Positions 49,320 through 61,931 of a DNA stretch of 64,000 bases are shown in pieces. Every line of letters starts with the position of its first letter. The first letter of the stretch is position 1. Source of the stretch: Coriaria nepalensis (Eukaryota > Streptophyta > Magnoliopsida > Cucurbitales > Coriariaceae). A model generated the notes under the pieces. That model did not search any database and was not told where the DNA came from. It was given only the letters and a program-made list of their open reading frames with translations. Made by a program: the position numbers and the translations under genes. The DNA lies in the NCBI GenBank assembly GCA_027186245.1, contig CP114485.1, forward strand, positions 9,390,001 to 9,454,000, written 5' to 3'.

Positions 49320-49760
49320 TTTTAATCATATGGAGGATTGTGATTGAGTGGAGAGATTAGCTGGGAGAAAGTTTGTAAGGAGGTGAGAGAGAGTGAAATC
49401 AGTCCAATAGTGAAAGGGGCACGGAATATATATCTTGATAGAATTTCTGTATTTAACTGATTGGATTGTATAGTCATGTATATAACAATTGTTCTTTTGC
49501 ATATAAAAAAGATGACGTCATGTTGATGATCTTTCTGATGTTGGTATGCCAGTGACAGAGAGAGGAAAAATATATTTTTCATTATATTAACTATCAGAGT
49601 GTTGTAACTAATTGACCTAACAGTGATAACTATTTTATGTCAACATCCTCCTCAAGTTGGGAAATGGTACGTATCTGGAATGCTCAACTTACTTAGTAAA
49701 TGATAGTGTTTAGTACAGCCGAGGCTTATGGTGAGCAAATCTGCAGGTTATTCGAGGGTT
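49320..49760 (-). mobile_element. Copia pol end and LTR
   Basis: On the - strand, ADLLTISLGCTKHYHLLSKL (about 49690-49755) is the copia pol end. A polypurine tract TTGAGGAGGA then leads straight into a TGTTGACATAAAATAG-type LTR start near 49645. The LTR probably extends to about 49320 and reaches towards the 3' UTR of the TPR-DnaJ gene. Confidence 0.75.
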
Positions 49761-50599
49761 GGAAGTTGGAACACGGGAGATCAATATCATTGATCCAACA
49801 CAAACACAAGTATATGTACGTGTAGATGGTGGAGATTTTCTTTAAATGTATTTACATCTTAAGTGCACTTTAGAGAAATTGGATCAGTAGAACGACATAA
49901 AGTTGTATTTTCTCACAAGCAAGATCACACTCGATCTTGATGTGTTTCATTCATTCGTTGTAAATCGGATTCACTTTAATATGCATGTAATTGCGACTTT
50001 TCTGTCGAAATGAATCTCAGCAAGAGTGAGAATCAATGCCAAGATTATGAATCAACCCCAGAACCCAAGTGATTTCGCATGTGTTAAAACCTGTAAGAAT
50101 AAGCTACTGAACACAAATTTGTTGTAAAATGCTTTATACTATATAGTGTAATTTTGACTTGTATTGAAAGAGAAAATGTTGATGATTATAATTGCATTTG
50201 AGTCGTGCTTTTGCTTCTGACTAAAGACAACTTAAACATGACTAAGGTTGCCAACTAATACGACTAATTACAGCTTAACCAAAAGAAAATGTTTAGACAG
50301 TTTTAAGACCATGCTTTTACAATAAAGCTTTCTACAATTTGACAGCTTTCTGCATAAAGTTTCTTCACGGACCAAAATGAGAAGTGAAATTTCTTAACCC
50401 CTCATCTTGCACACGTCCAAAATAATACGGCTGCCATTGTTGGGTAGTCAGGATCACAACTGGACTTTAACATCAGCTTGAGGAAACAACCTAGGAAAAT
50501 AGCTTGTGAGCTCGTAGATGCCATAACTTTTTCTCTAGTGATCTGATCACCTTCAAACCGAGCGATATTTTTATTATTAGGACTAAATCATTGTATAGG

Positions 50600-51260
50600 A
50601 GTAAACACATTTGGATTATAAAATCAAGAAGTAAACTCTAACTTGCTAATATGCTCAATAAAAACAGTCAAATTTAACACTCCTCTTGAGTGTTTTGCTT
50701 GAAACTCCAAGCTTAATTCTAAAATAATTTAAACTTGTAGGTGGATAGGGACTTGGTGAAAATTTATGCATGTTGTTCATCTGAACTGCAATGAACTAAC
50801 ATGATTTCTTCTTCATCAATCCTTTCCCTTATGACATCGAACTTGACCTGAATGTGTTTAATTTTGCCAAATTGAATTGGATTCTCGGATGTGGCAATAG
50901 CTGATTTGCTATCAAATTAGATGGCTGTGGGAGTTGATTGAGAAAATCCCAAATCACTTGGGTCTTTCTGAGCCAAGTGGCTTGATTAGCCGCAGCTGCT
51001 GCAACCATGTACTCTACCTCTGCAATGGATTGACCAACTACTGTTTGCTTCCTCGAGCTCTAACAGAACGCACCTGAATTGAATGAAGAGTAGTATGCAC
51101 TCGTGCTTCTTAAATCATCACATAATCTTGCCTAATCACTGTCTACATGACAAAACAGATTAGTTTCTCCTACTTCATACATAATTCCATAGATGTCACT
51201 TTGAGATATTTCAACACTCATTTTGCTGTGCCAAGATGTATCTGACTTGGATTGTGCATA
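50600..51260 (-). mobile_element. Copia RNase H remnant
   Basis: On the - strand, AIATSENPIQFGKIKHIQVK (about 50840-50900) and a degenerate DEQHA*IFTKSLS near 50750 are copia RNase H text. CTCAAGAGGAG then precedes a TGTTAAATTTGACTG LTR-like start near 50685. Several stops interrupt the frame. It is a separate insertion from the 49320-49760 piece, since it has its own polypurine/LTR junction. Confidence 0.75.
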
Positions 51261-51791
51261 AACCTCGATACTACAATCCCATGATACTCTCGTCCTAAGT
51301 CATGGAATTCCCTTCCTTCCTACATAAATTGTTCGCTGTAATATTCCCCTCATTATGTATATTTATTTCATTACCTTGTACAACTACTCCATTAGCTTAT
51401 ATATGTACATCAATTATAATAATACAGAAATTACTTCTATATGGTTTCTGACAAAAAAAACTTACTCTTATGAGTTTTTGAATCTAACATAGAGCTGTTA
51501 AAGTGGGCCAAGTTTAGACATGATTCCAAACACGGCAGTCCAGCCCAATGTCTGGGACCATATTGGCTTAGTCTTACCTAGTTCTTTAAATTTCAACATT
51601 TTTTCTTTTCATTTAAGCGGGTTGCAAGAGTATTTCAAATTTTTTTTATTTCTTATAATTTTGTTTTTACCACACATCTCACATAATAATTTTTAAATTC
51701 TCTTTCATCTAAACTTAACTATTTATATATTATTTACTAATTAATAATAAAATTCTTATTTGACCAAAAATTTATTTATTTAATTTTTAAA

Positions 51792-51823
<32 letters not shown>

Positions 51824-52479
51824 TAAAAAAAAAAGACTGAATCCATAAGCTAACCTATTTTGGGATAAGCCTAATGCGTTTTCCAAGTCAAACCCAAGTA
51901 TATGTTTATCAAATGAGTGAGGTTGGCCCTTTGACAACTTTAAATTTTGACCTGTTATCTCCATGGCCGTTGCAAATATGAGGTCCACGATTTCACTGCT
52001 TTCTCCATGGTACCATCAAGACCACCTCATCTGCCACACTTCCCAACACTCTCATCGGACCCACCAGCATTCCCCTCATGGCTATTAACGCCCATCATCG
52101 ACTACCCTCTAGTTTACTCCGAGTAATTATCCTTCATGGCATGCACAGGTCGAATCACTCTTGATCAGATACGATCATTCGGGCTATCTCGATGGTACCA
52201 TCACATCTCCTCCCAAAAGGGACTAGTGCCACTTTATCCAGTGACTATATTCACTGGTATAGACTATTGAATATAAAGTGGATCAAGACTTGAAATACGT
52301 AACAGATACGTTTTCCAAAAAATGATATTTTCACCCTCCCAGATTGCTTTAGGTTATTGTGAAAATAGTTTTCGGGATATGACAAGCCTTTACAAAATAT
52401 CACAAACAACAGTGAAATTTTGTTATGGAATAAACTCGGTTTCTAACAGTACGAAAATTGAGAAGAAGATTGATTAAAA
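51261..52479. other. Gene-free DNA between retroelement remnants
   Basis: No gene is supported. A (TA)n array lies at about 51790-51823. The stretch 52000-52480 is less AT-rich and may be retroelement internal or LTR DNA joined to the LTR-type repeat at 52480. Confidence 0.45.
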
Positions 52480-52690
52480 GTTCTCTCCAGGTTTCTCTTA
52501 TTTATAGGAAAATTTTGGCATCTGTTCGTGAAACAGTATACTGTTTCACAAACACACTTCTTTGTTTAAAACAGTTTAACTGCTTTAACGGTCAGATATT
52601 TGAATTCCCGAAATTCAAACTTTAACAGTAACTAACCGTTTTAATTGTCCACTGTTTAAGTAGTCGATCAACCACCGCACGTGGTGGCTG
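52480..52690 (-). repeat. LTR-type repeat in inverted orientation to 14540-14800
   Basis: The reverse complement follows 14630 onward through the same ordered words (GTTAGTTAC, GAATTCAAATAT, TGACCGTTAAA, CTGTTTCAC, then an AATAAGAGAAACC end). No copia pol text of the same orientation adjoins it, so it may be a solo LTR. Confidence 0.7.
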
Positions 52691-52710
52691 GCCGCCACAT
52701 CGCAAAAGGG

Positions 52711-52802
52711 CCAAGTGCCAAGTGCCAAGTGCGCCTAATAAGCGCCAAAAGCACCTAACGCCTAACGCCTAACGCCTAACGCCCACGCCCCGCGCGCGCG
52801 CG
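52711..52802. repeat. GC-rich island with heptamer arrays and (CG)n
   Basis: CCAAGTG is repeated three times (52711-52731), CCTAACG four times (52754-52781), and a run of CG dinucleotides lies at about 52790-52802, then GTGTGCGAGTGCGAG. The island (about 52675-52830) stands out sharply from its AT-rich surroundings. Confidence 0.85.
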
Positions 52803-53000
52803 TGTGCGAGTGCGAGTCCCAGCCAAACCCCAATACTTATTTATTATTACAAATATTTACTATTTGTAATTACTTATAAATGCTTGAAAATGTTTCTCCC
52901 TTTCCAATGTGGGATGCATTTAATTGCATTTATTAAACATTTTTTTGGACTTTGGGCCTTTAATCCATTTCATTTTTGCCAAAGGAAAAAGTCCAACATA

Positions 53001-53060
53001 GACATGACAAGCTCTTGCTCTCCGTCCCTCGACATGACAAGCTCTTGCTCTCCGTCCCTC
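53001..53060. repeat. Exact 30-bp tandem duplication
   Basis: Two identical 30-bp units, GACATGACAAGCTCTTGCTC plus TCCGTCCCTC, sit head to tail (53001-53030 and 53031-53060). They lie at the start of the copia gag remnant. Confidence 0.95.
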
Positions 53061-55380
53061 TTCGCCTCTATCTTGGATCTAGTGATGTCTATGGTTGCCT
53101 ATGCTAGCACCAGCTGCGAAGCTTGGACCACATTTCTTTGCCTCTACGCGAACAAGTCTCGGACCCGCGTGATTCAACTCAAGGAGGATTTCTCCCTTTC
53201 TTCAATAAATTAAAACTAAAGCTGATGAACTTGCTGTGATTGACAAGCCAGTTTCTATTGACGATCTCATTATGTACATACACAATGAGCTTGGACCTGA
53301 ATTTGGAGAAATCGCTGCTCTTATATGAACCCATGAGTCCCTTCTACAATTTGAAGTTTATTACACAATATTCTTGTTTCGCACGAGGCATACCTCCGCC
53401 ACCTTTGAATCTAACATCGACCATCTTGTTGCAACGATGAATGCTGCCTCCCGCCGATCATCACAACCACCCAGATCTGGCCATGGCAACTCAGGAAAGA
53501 AGTTTAGGCACACTTCTCACCAGCAACAAAATCGATCTGGTAGTGGTAACTATTCTAATTATCGGACGCCTTCCAATAGGTTCAATAATAATCAACAAAG
53601 GGCCTAAACTCTACCAGACAAGCCTATTTGTCAACTATGTGGGTACATAGGCCATACGGCCTAACAGTGTCGCTGCTACAAGCCTATACTACCAACACAA
53701 CATCATGCATGTCATTAATCCCAAAATCAATACCATTGGTTACATGACTCGGTGCCTCGCATAACATTACTACCAATTTATCTAATTTATTAATGCATTC
53801 ACTGTATATGATGGTATAGATGAAATTATAATTGGGATTACTCTTAGTGATTCTGAAATCCTTTACCCACCAAAATATTTATTTTATTTAATATTTTATA
53901 CATGTGGAAAATTTATAAAATTTACTTTCTATTCATTATTTTACAAAAGCTAATAATGAATATCTGAAATTTCATTCCTTTTATTTTCTTGTGAAAGATA
54001 TAACAACGGAGACAACCTTAATGCGTGAGTCATGTGAAATTAAAATTTATCATCTTCGAGCTTCAATACTAGCATCTCCTTTCACCTTCATCGGTGAATA
54101 AAGAAATCTTAATGGTGGCACAATCGTTTGGGTCATACTCTCAATAAAGTTATTTATCAGATTATAATAAATTTAGCTTACCATTTGAACGAGATAAATC
54201 ACTTTCTCATCATAATTGTATCTCTTGTAATAATAATAAAAGTAAAAAAATTTACATTTGGTGCATCATCTCTCACGAGTACTCATTCGCTTAATAATAT
54301 TTACTCGGACATTTGGGCCCCACTTATATAGCCTCCATTCATGGTTACATATTTCACTTATTATTTGTGGATCGCTTTACAAAGTACATATAATTTTTTT
54401 TCTCTCTAAAAGCTAAGTCTCTAGTCAATATCATCTTTCCCAAAGTCAATGTATTAGTAGAGAATCAATTTTCTTCCAAAAAACAAAACTTCTATAGTGA
54501 CAAGGGAGGCGAGTTTCAAAAATTAAAACTATTCTTTACTACCCATGGTATTAGCTAGTATACTATCACTCCCTATAATCCGCAACAAAATGGAACAACT
54601 AAATGTTGTCACTGTCATATTGTCCAAACATGTCTCACTCGCCTTCATACCCATCTTCCACTCACCTTTGGGCACATGCCTTTGAATTGACGGTTTATCT
54701 CATTAATCGTCTTCCTACATCCTTTTTTCACACAAAAAGCCTATTTAAAGCCTTGTTCAAATGCCAACCCAATTATATTTTGTTATGAGCCTTTGGATCC
54801 ATATGTTTCCCTTGGCTAAAACCATATAAAAATCATAAACTTGAGCCTTCCTCTACACCGTGTGAATTTATTAGGTACTCAATCATGCAAAGTGTGTACA
54901 AATGTCTAACCTCGCCATATCTCAAATTTATATCGCACACCATGTCAAGTTTTATAAACCAATATTCCTCTTTCATGGCCTAAATGTACACCCAAATTCC
55001 AATAAACAAATATTATGAATGCTCTTACTCAAGGTCTATATCCACTCTACTATTGGTAGCTTGTCCATTTTCACATTCGTCGGCACATGAGGTACCTTCC
55101 TATCCTATTCTACTTCACTGTAGGCTCGACCCATTTCTCCTAGAACTCAGCCACCTTCTATACCACCAACAACCCATTAGTATTAGTGCCTTCATTCCAT
55201 TAGGTCACTTACATATTCATCTGATCAGGCCCACTCTTCACCTGGGTGACTTCCTCCTTCTAGGCCTCTTGATTTGCGCCCTTCCCTTCAAGCACCCACT
55301 ACAAGTCAAAATTCTCATGCACAGTCTACTTCTCCTTTTTCGTACAGGCCGGAATACTTCTGCAGCTTTATATGTATGAA
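53061..55380 (+). mobile_element. Decayed copia element: gag and integrase
   Basis: A gag segment (ASTSCEAWTTF..YANKSRTRV, about 53110-53180; VSIDDLIMYIHNELGPEFGE, about 53260) is followed by a serine/asparagine-rich gag tail. A zinc knuckle comes next (CQLCGYIGHTA*QC, about 53630, stop inside). GAG-pre/integrase text follows (HTLNKVIYQI, SDIWAP, YSDKGGEFQKLKLFFTTHGI, YNPQQNGTTK, VYLINRLPTSFF). Many stops and shifts are present. The element breaks off before a recognisable reverse transcriptase. Confidence 0.85.
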
Positions 55381-55499
55381 TTTCTAATAGTATCTTAGAC
55401 AAGGTCATATCGGAAAAGTATATGTTGATTGTTTTAATTAAATATTTTGATCTTGTTCTTGGATGTTCTTAATGCCATTTGTGTTTTTCTAACGAAACA

Positions 55500-57060
55500 T
55501 TAAATTGAGATAATTTTGGAAACACAAAAAATGGGGCTGCTATTCGTGACAACCATTGTTTAGAGCAATGGTAGCGTTGCCGCTACCACTGCTGTGAGAC
55601 AGCGGGTGCGCAACGCCCAAGTGGTGGCGCATGTTGCATGAGGGTGGCAGTGCACGGGCTGCTGCACATGGTGGTTATCGTGGTAGCAATTGTTGTCATG
55701 GTAGCAATTGTTGTCGCGATGGCAATTGTTGTCGCGGTAATCCTAATTCGATTAGGTCATTTTTGGAGGCTTTCCTAAAACTAAGTAAAATCTAATCTCT
55801 TAAATAATTAAATATGATTTTAATTATATAATTGATGATTGGATTATGTGTTTGATGTGTATTTAGAAATTAAAATAATATAAATTATTTATATGTATTT
55901 TATTATTATATCAAACATAAATCAATTAAATTGCATTAAATTGCTTATGGTGAATTAAATTTGATTGAAAATTTTATTTTGACATTTTTTCAAAGTTTAG
56001 AAGAGGATCTAAAATAGAAAAGCTAAAATAATATTCATTGTTTTGGAAATAACCCGATTACGAAACATTCCAAATATGGAAGGTTGAAATTTTTGTCAAG
56101 AATCCTTAAGGAGTTAAAGATGATGGTTTTAATTTTTTGCTTGTGCTTTTGAAATAATTAAAATGTACTAAAAGGACTAAACAAGAGTAGATTGTATCTA
56201 ACGATTTGTTTGAATTCCATGAACATATCATTGTCATGCATCAAAAGATGAAACAATAATAATGTATGAATGATTAAAACTATTTTAACATGATCGTGGA
56301 TTAGATGTATGTAATTTAGTTATATGTACATACATCATAATATATATATATATATATATATCTTTAGTTATATATGCTATCACATCATATTTAATGATTA
56401 TGAGATATTGCATGATATATATACATATGTTTGCTTATGATGATACTGTAAATCAAATCCTTCCTATCATGATATTGAGCTATAATTGGTTATGAAATCA
56501 TTTCATGGCTTACCTTTCAAACATTATAATATATAAGATATTTTCATTAAATATAAGTTGGGTTCAGACACGTGGGACTTATTTAGTGTAATTATGCATA
56601 TATATCATCTTAGCATGAGATGTATGACTAAGTAATGCTATCATTTTAGGCATGGGCATGGACATGGACCCATGTACGTACTAGTTTAACACTTTATGTT
56701 TGACAAGAATGTTTAGGTTAAGCTCAACGAAAATATAATTGTCTATCGACATGTGAGATTATATTTTCTTAGAGGTAAGATAAAGGAGTTACATGTGATA
56801 TAATTGCAAACGAGTTTGCTATCTTCCATGTTTATTATGATTGGCTACGAATATGTGAGAGTTGTAATATTCGATGGTTTGATACTTTTCCTACTAAGAA
56901 TTTTTTTTCTCATTTTATATTAAGAAAGTGAATATAAGTTCGTAACAAAATATTGGGAAATACCAAAAATTTTATATTTTAAAAATTTTTGCTAGCTAAT
57001 ATTTTGTTCATATTTGCTTATGTTGTTGTGTTTTATTTTTATGTGTTTTGTAGTGTGCAA
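55500..57060 (+). mobile_element. Probable 5' LTR and leader of a copia element
   Basis: This non-coding stretch directly precedes a gag start at 57061. Part of it (56510-56720) recurs at 21590-21800. A short tandem repeat (55681-55738) and a (TA)n array (56339-56361) lie inside. The exact LTR ends are not resolved, and no clear tRNA-primer site was found. Confidence 0.5.
55681..55738. repeat. Short tandem repeat, 18-21-bp unit
   Basis: Three copies share GGxAGCAATTGTTGTC or GGCAATTGTTGTCGCG cores, differing at a few bases. The neighbouring 55560-55680 is rich in GTGG/GCGCA words. Confidence 0.8.
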
Positions 57061-59560
57061 TGTCTGATAAACTTAAATTGATTCTTGAGAAAAATAAGTT
57101 TGTTGGAACTAATGTTAGATACTGGTGTAGAAATTTAATAGTTGTTATCAAATATAAGCGTTTGTCCGCATTCTAAGTCAGTCAGTCATGTAAGTCCTGC
57201 TTAAGGGATCAGATGAATAAATAATGATTGCATGGAATATGTGGCTAGAATAAGATAATGAGGTGCAATGTATTATGCTTGTATTGATGACCAATGAGCT
57301 CTAAAAGCGCTATAAGAAATTCTATAATGTTGAGATTATCGATAATATTAAGGCTATCTATGGTGAAGATACTCGCAACAAAAGATTTGAGATATCTAAG
57401 GCATTGTTTTGTCTAAAGATGATTGAGGGAACTTCTGTTAGTGAACATGTGCTAAGATGATTGCCTATATTGAGCAACTTGAGAGTCTAAGTTTTGTAAT
57501 GAATTCTAAGTTAATTAATAACTTGCTAGTGCAATCACTTCATGATTCATTGGCTTCGTTTATGCTCAAATTCCAAATGAATAAAACAGAACCTGAGCTG
57601 CATGATTTGCATAAGATGCTACAAACGACTGAGAAATCCATTAAGAAAGATGAACATGTATTGCTTATGGGAAGTTCTTCCAGAACGAAGGACAAGGCTA
57701 AGCTTAAAAAGCGAGGCAAGAAAAAGGTTCCCAAGGTAAATAAGGATGATGGTAAGGCAAAAAAAAATTAAAGATTGAAAGTGTTTCTACTGTGGAGAAT
57801 CTAAGCATTAGAAGAGGAATTGTAAGGAGTATCTTGCAAGTCTAAAAAAGTATAGTGATGCTGCTTTAGGTGTGTTTATGATTGAGGTTAATCTTTCTTG
57901 CAATGATTTTTCAAGTTGGGTATTAGATACCAGTTGTAGTTCTCATATTTGTAATAATGTGCATAATTTAAGAAGCAGACGAATCTTGATGAAAAGAGAA
58001 GACAACTTACGAGTTGAAATGGAGCAAAAGTTACTCCTTTAGATGTAAGCACTTATAGCTTGGTTTTGCCTTCGGGCTTGATTTTAAATTTGAGATATTT
58101 TTATCTTACACCAACTTTAATTACAATTGTTGTTTCTATTTCTAGACTCGATGAGGAAGGGTTTTCCTTTTCTATCAAGGACAATATTTTATGTTTTTAG
58201 TTAGATGGTTTATTTTATGGATGTGGTTCATTAAATAATGGTATTTATGTCTTGAATTTCAACAATGAAACTTTCGTCTATATTGAACAGGTTAAGAAAA
58301 GAAAGTTTGATGTGAATAAAACGTACCTATGGCCTTATTGGTTAGGTCATGCTAACGAAACAAAGATTCAAAAGTTGCATAAAGATAGATACTTAGATCC
58401 ATTCGATTTGAAATCAATGCTAACTTGTGAATCTCATTTGTTAGGAAAGATGATCAAATCTTCTTTTAGAGGAACTAGAGAAAGACAAACCGAGTTATTG
58501 CGCCTAGTACATACTAATGTATGTGGACCTATGTCAACTCCCGTTAGAGGTGCTTTTCGTACTTCATTACATTTACGGATGATCTCTCTAGATTCGAACA
58601 AATTTATCTTATGAAGCATAAATCCAAATCATTTAAGAAATTCAAAGAATTTAAGAATGAAGTAAAAAAATAACTACACAGAAGTATTAAGATATTTCAA
58701 CACCATATGAGATATGGAGAGGTAGAAGGGTAACATATTCACATATGGGACTATCATACCTATATTAAGAAGCATAAAAGTTGGAGAATAAGTTCAAAAA
58801 ATGTTATTTTTTGGGGTATCCAAAAGAAACTTTAGGATACTACTTCTATTATCCTACTGAGCAAAAAGTGTTTGTTGCTAAGAACGTCATCTTCTTCAAA
58901 AAAGAATTCCTTTCTAAAAGGAATAGAGTGAGTAAGATTGAACTTGATGAAGTTCAAGACTCATGAAATGACATTCGAACCAAAGATCATATTACCTTAC
59001 AGCTTTCGGCTAAGGTATCTACAAAAGAGGATACTATGAAACCTCAGAGTACACAACAGGTTTGTAAATCTAGTGAAGTGACTATTGGGCCGGAGCATTA
59101 CAAATTTCTAGTAGAAAATCTGAGTGATGGGCCGATCATAAATGATAGTCTTATGACTTATTCCAAGGCAATAAATGGCTCAAATTCTACGAGGTGGCTA
59201 GAAGTCATGAAATTTGAGATGGATTCCAGTATGCCAACCAGGTGTGAGACTTAGTGGATGTACCTAAAGGAATAGTTCCTATAGGATGCAAGTGGATTAC
59301 AAGGAGAAATGATCAATTACGAGAAAACCTTTTCACCCATTGCAATAATTAAATCCATTCGGATGTTGCTTGTCCTTGTAGTATACCATGTTTATGAAAT
59401 GATAAATGCACGTGAAGATAGCCTTCCTAAATAGGTACCTCGAGGAGAATGTATATATGATATAACCCAAAGGCTTCACGGACAAGAAAAATACAAGGAA
59501 GTTGTATAAGCTGCAAATCTCTATATGGGGCTACTATTAATGAGCACACTCAAGTTAGCA
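57061..59560 (+). mobile_element. Decayed copia element: gag, protease, integrase, RT start
   Basis: Gag begins near 57061 (MSDKLKLILEKNKFVGTN) and continues to a lysine-rich end at 57771. A zinc knuckle follows with stops (about 57785). Protease-like text FSSWVLDTSCSSHICNNVHN lies at about 57910. Integrase pieces include YWLGHANETKIQKLH (about 58330) and FLGYPKETLGYYFYYPTEQK (about 58810). The RT start region (MTYSKAINGSNSTRWLEVMK, about 59155) degenerates to 59560. Numerous stops and frame changes mark it as dead. Confidence 0.85.
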
Positions 59561-60780
59561 TCATACTTAAGTCACTGTCATTGGTTTTTGCTACATTCAC
59601 TACCAACTATGTTATGAATAAGTTACAATACAACATGTTCCAGTTGTTGAATAAATTACAGACATTTGAGACCCTTAATAAGGCGAGGTCCAAAGAGGGT
59701 GAAACAAATATTACTGAACAAAAACCATCTTCCTCTTATGTTAGGAACAATAAGAGAAAGAACATTAATGGAAAGGACAAGAAGGGAAAGAAATCCAAAA
59801 AGTCACCTCAAGGAAAGGAGAACAAGAAGAAAGACAACTACAAGAAAAAGGAACTCAAGAGAAAGTAAGAAACTAGAACAAGTATCTCTCCAGCTAAAGG
59901 AGAAAAAGAAAGGTAAATATGATTTACTTGTTTTAGAAGCTTGTTTAGTGGAAGATGATTTGTAATCTTGGGTATTAGATTCAGGACCCACTAATCATAT
60001 TTGTTCTTCTTTACAGATGCTCAGTTCTTCGAGGGAGCTTGTTATTGGGGAGGTGACGATGAGAGTTAGCAGTGGTGCGATCGTTTCAGCTGAAGCAGTG
60101 AGAGTAGTCTATTTAGTTTTTAGCTCACGTTTTGGGGATATACACTTCAAACCGCAACATACATTTTGAATGTAGTTCCATCTAAGTCTGTAAATCACAC
60201 ACATTTAGAGTTATGGAATGGAACTAAACCTAGTTTACGTCATTTTCGAATATGGAGGTGTTCAGCACATGTGCTGAAATCCAAGATCGGGAATTTGGAC
60301 CCGCAATATGAAGTTTGCATATTCATTGGCTATCCTCCAGGCACAAGAGAAGGTTACTTTTATAGTCATAGTGAGAAAAAGGTGTTTGTGTTGACAAATG
60401 CAATTTTTCTCGAACATGACTATATGACAAACTATAAACCTCGTAGTAAGGTAGTATTAGCGGAATTGAATTCTGATAAGATCAGACCATCTCAATCACC
60501 ATCTGATGGACGACAACATTAGGAGACCGCCGATCCTAATTAGAACACCATAATAGCTTATCATAGTGGGAGAACTCTCAGACAACTCATTCGCTATGAG
60601 CACGAGGCACATGTTCTAGTGTCAAACACTAACCAGGATGATCCATTAATTTTTAAGGAAGCAATAGATGATACTGACAAAGATGAATGGAAATATGAAA
60701 TGAACTAAGAAATGGAATCCATATATTCCAATTCAGTCTAGGAACTTGTGGATCCACCTGAAATAGAAGTTTATGATTTA
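59561..60780 (+). mobile_element. Second copia fragment: gag tail, protease, integrase end
   Basis: A lysine-rich gag tail (to about 59868) is followed by SWVLDSGPTNHICSSLQML (about 59965-60025), the protease DSG motif. The frame then passes to an integrase C-terminal segment (LWNGTKPSLRHFRIWRCSAH, about 60210; IFIGYPPGTREGYFYSHSEK, about 60330) and an RT-leading KEAIDDTDKDEWKYEMN (about 60660). The integrase core is missing, so the element is internally deleted. The fresh gag/protease order shows it is distinct from the preceding element. Confidence 0.85.
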
Positions 60781-60789
60781 AGTTAAGAT

Positions 60790-61931
60790 TATGCATTTAA
60801 ATCCAGTTTCCGAATATCCGACCGGATCTTCCAGATCCAAATATTTCAAACCAAATCTTTAATATCTTTTAATATTTCGAATCTGCTTGGAATAGATCCA
60901 AATCTTAAAACTGAATTTGGATCTGGAATATATTAACTTCTCACCCTCTTTCTCTCTCCTTCCTTCTGCATCGTCTCCACTCTCCAGTCTCCACTCCATC
61001 TTCAGCTCCATTACCATCAACGCGATTGCAGGTTCACAATCCACACTCTCTCTCCCTATTTCTCTAGCTTTCTGTTTGCTTTCTTTACCATAAGGCTCGA
61101 TGTAAAGGAGCAAGAAGCTCTAATTTCCGATCTAAGTTAATCGTTGATTACTCTAGTTGGCCTCTTTGTGACATGGGTGTTTCTCTTTCTGCTCGAGCTG
61201 AAGTTTTTCGTAAGCAAGTTCAATTCTAAAACTGTTCTCCCTCAAGATGTGAACTCTCTCTCTCTCTCTATCGTTCTAGGACATTGCTTTTGTGATTGAT
61301 TTGGAGAGTGGTTGGTTATGGCAGTTTCTTCTTCTTCTTCAATTTCATTTTTGTTGATTCAGGTTTCCCCTTTTAGTTATTTTGCAAGAGCTAAGACAGA
61401 TTTTTCATTGCTGAAATTCTGAATTTTTGTCTCTTTATTTAAATTGTCTGAGATTTTGATTTCAGTTGCAATAATTTATAGAAAGTAATATGGTCGAATG
61501 TAAACGGGGAGCATTCATTACAGCATGTCTTTCTTTGTCAATAGAATGTAATCTGTATTGAATTCTCAATAATGTCTTTCTAGCGGTAAGTGTTCTCCTA
61601 GTTCGCTTCTATAGCTCAATGGGACTTTCAGCACCTGATAAGTCAGAAAACAAAATGCCGAATTGGTGCAATCAAACCGAACCATATGATAATTGATCAA
61701 GTGATCAACAAAAGCAACATCTCTACCTGTGCACTGTAATTCGAGACTGGGTTAAACTAAATTGGACTTGTATTTCCCAACAATTTGAGACGTTATACAT
61801 ATATTCCCAATCCAAGTTCTTTTGGCTCCGTTTCCACCATCCATGAAGGCCTGTACAGATTCAAAAACTTATCCATAACAATAATAAAAACCAAATTACA
61901 AATAGAATGTACACTCCGAGTGAAGTTAGCG
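60790..61931. other. Intergenic stretch with CT-rich, leader-like block
   Basis: The stretch 60940-61100 is CT-rich on the + strand, like a plant 5' leader. An open frame at about 61149-61300 encodes a hydrophobic piece (LVGLFVTWVFLFLLELKFFV). No family, start codon context or downstream exon supports a gene, so it may be a fragment left by the adjoining retroelements. The last part (to 61931) contains the 3' UTR of the - strand gene. Confidence 0.45.

Noticed and set aside
52754..52781. CCTAACG array as interstitial telomere sequence
   Set aside because: Plant telomeres are CCCTAAA/TTTAGGG. The unit here has the wrong sequence although the same length.
53001..60780. An intact, possibly active copia element
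   Set aside because: Every pol region has several stops or frame changes, integrase or RT is incomplete in each element, and no matched LTR pair was found.
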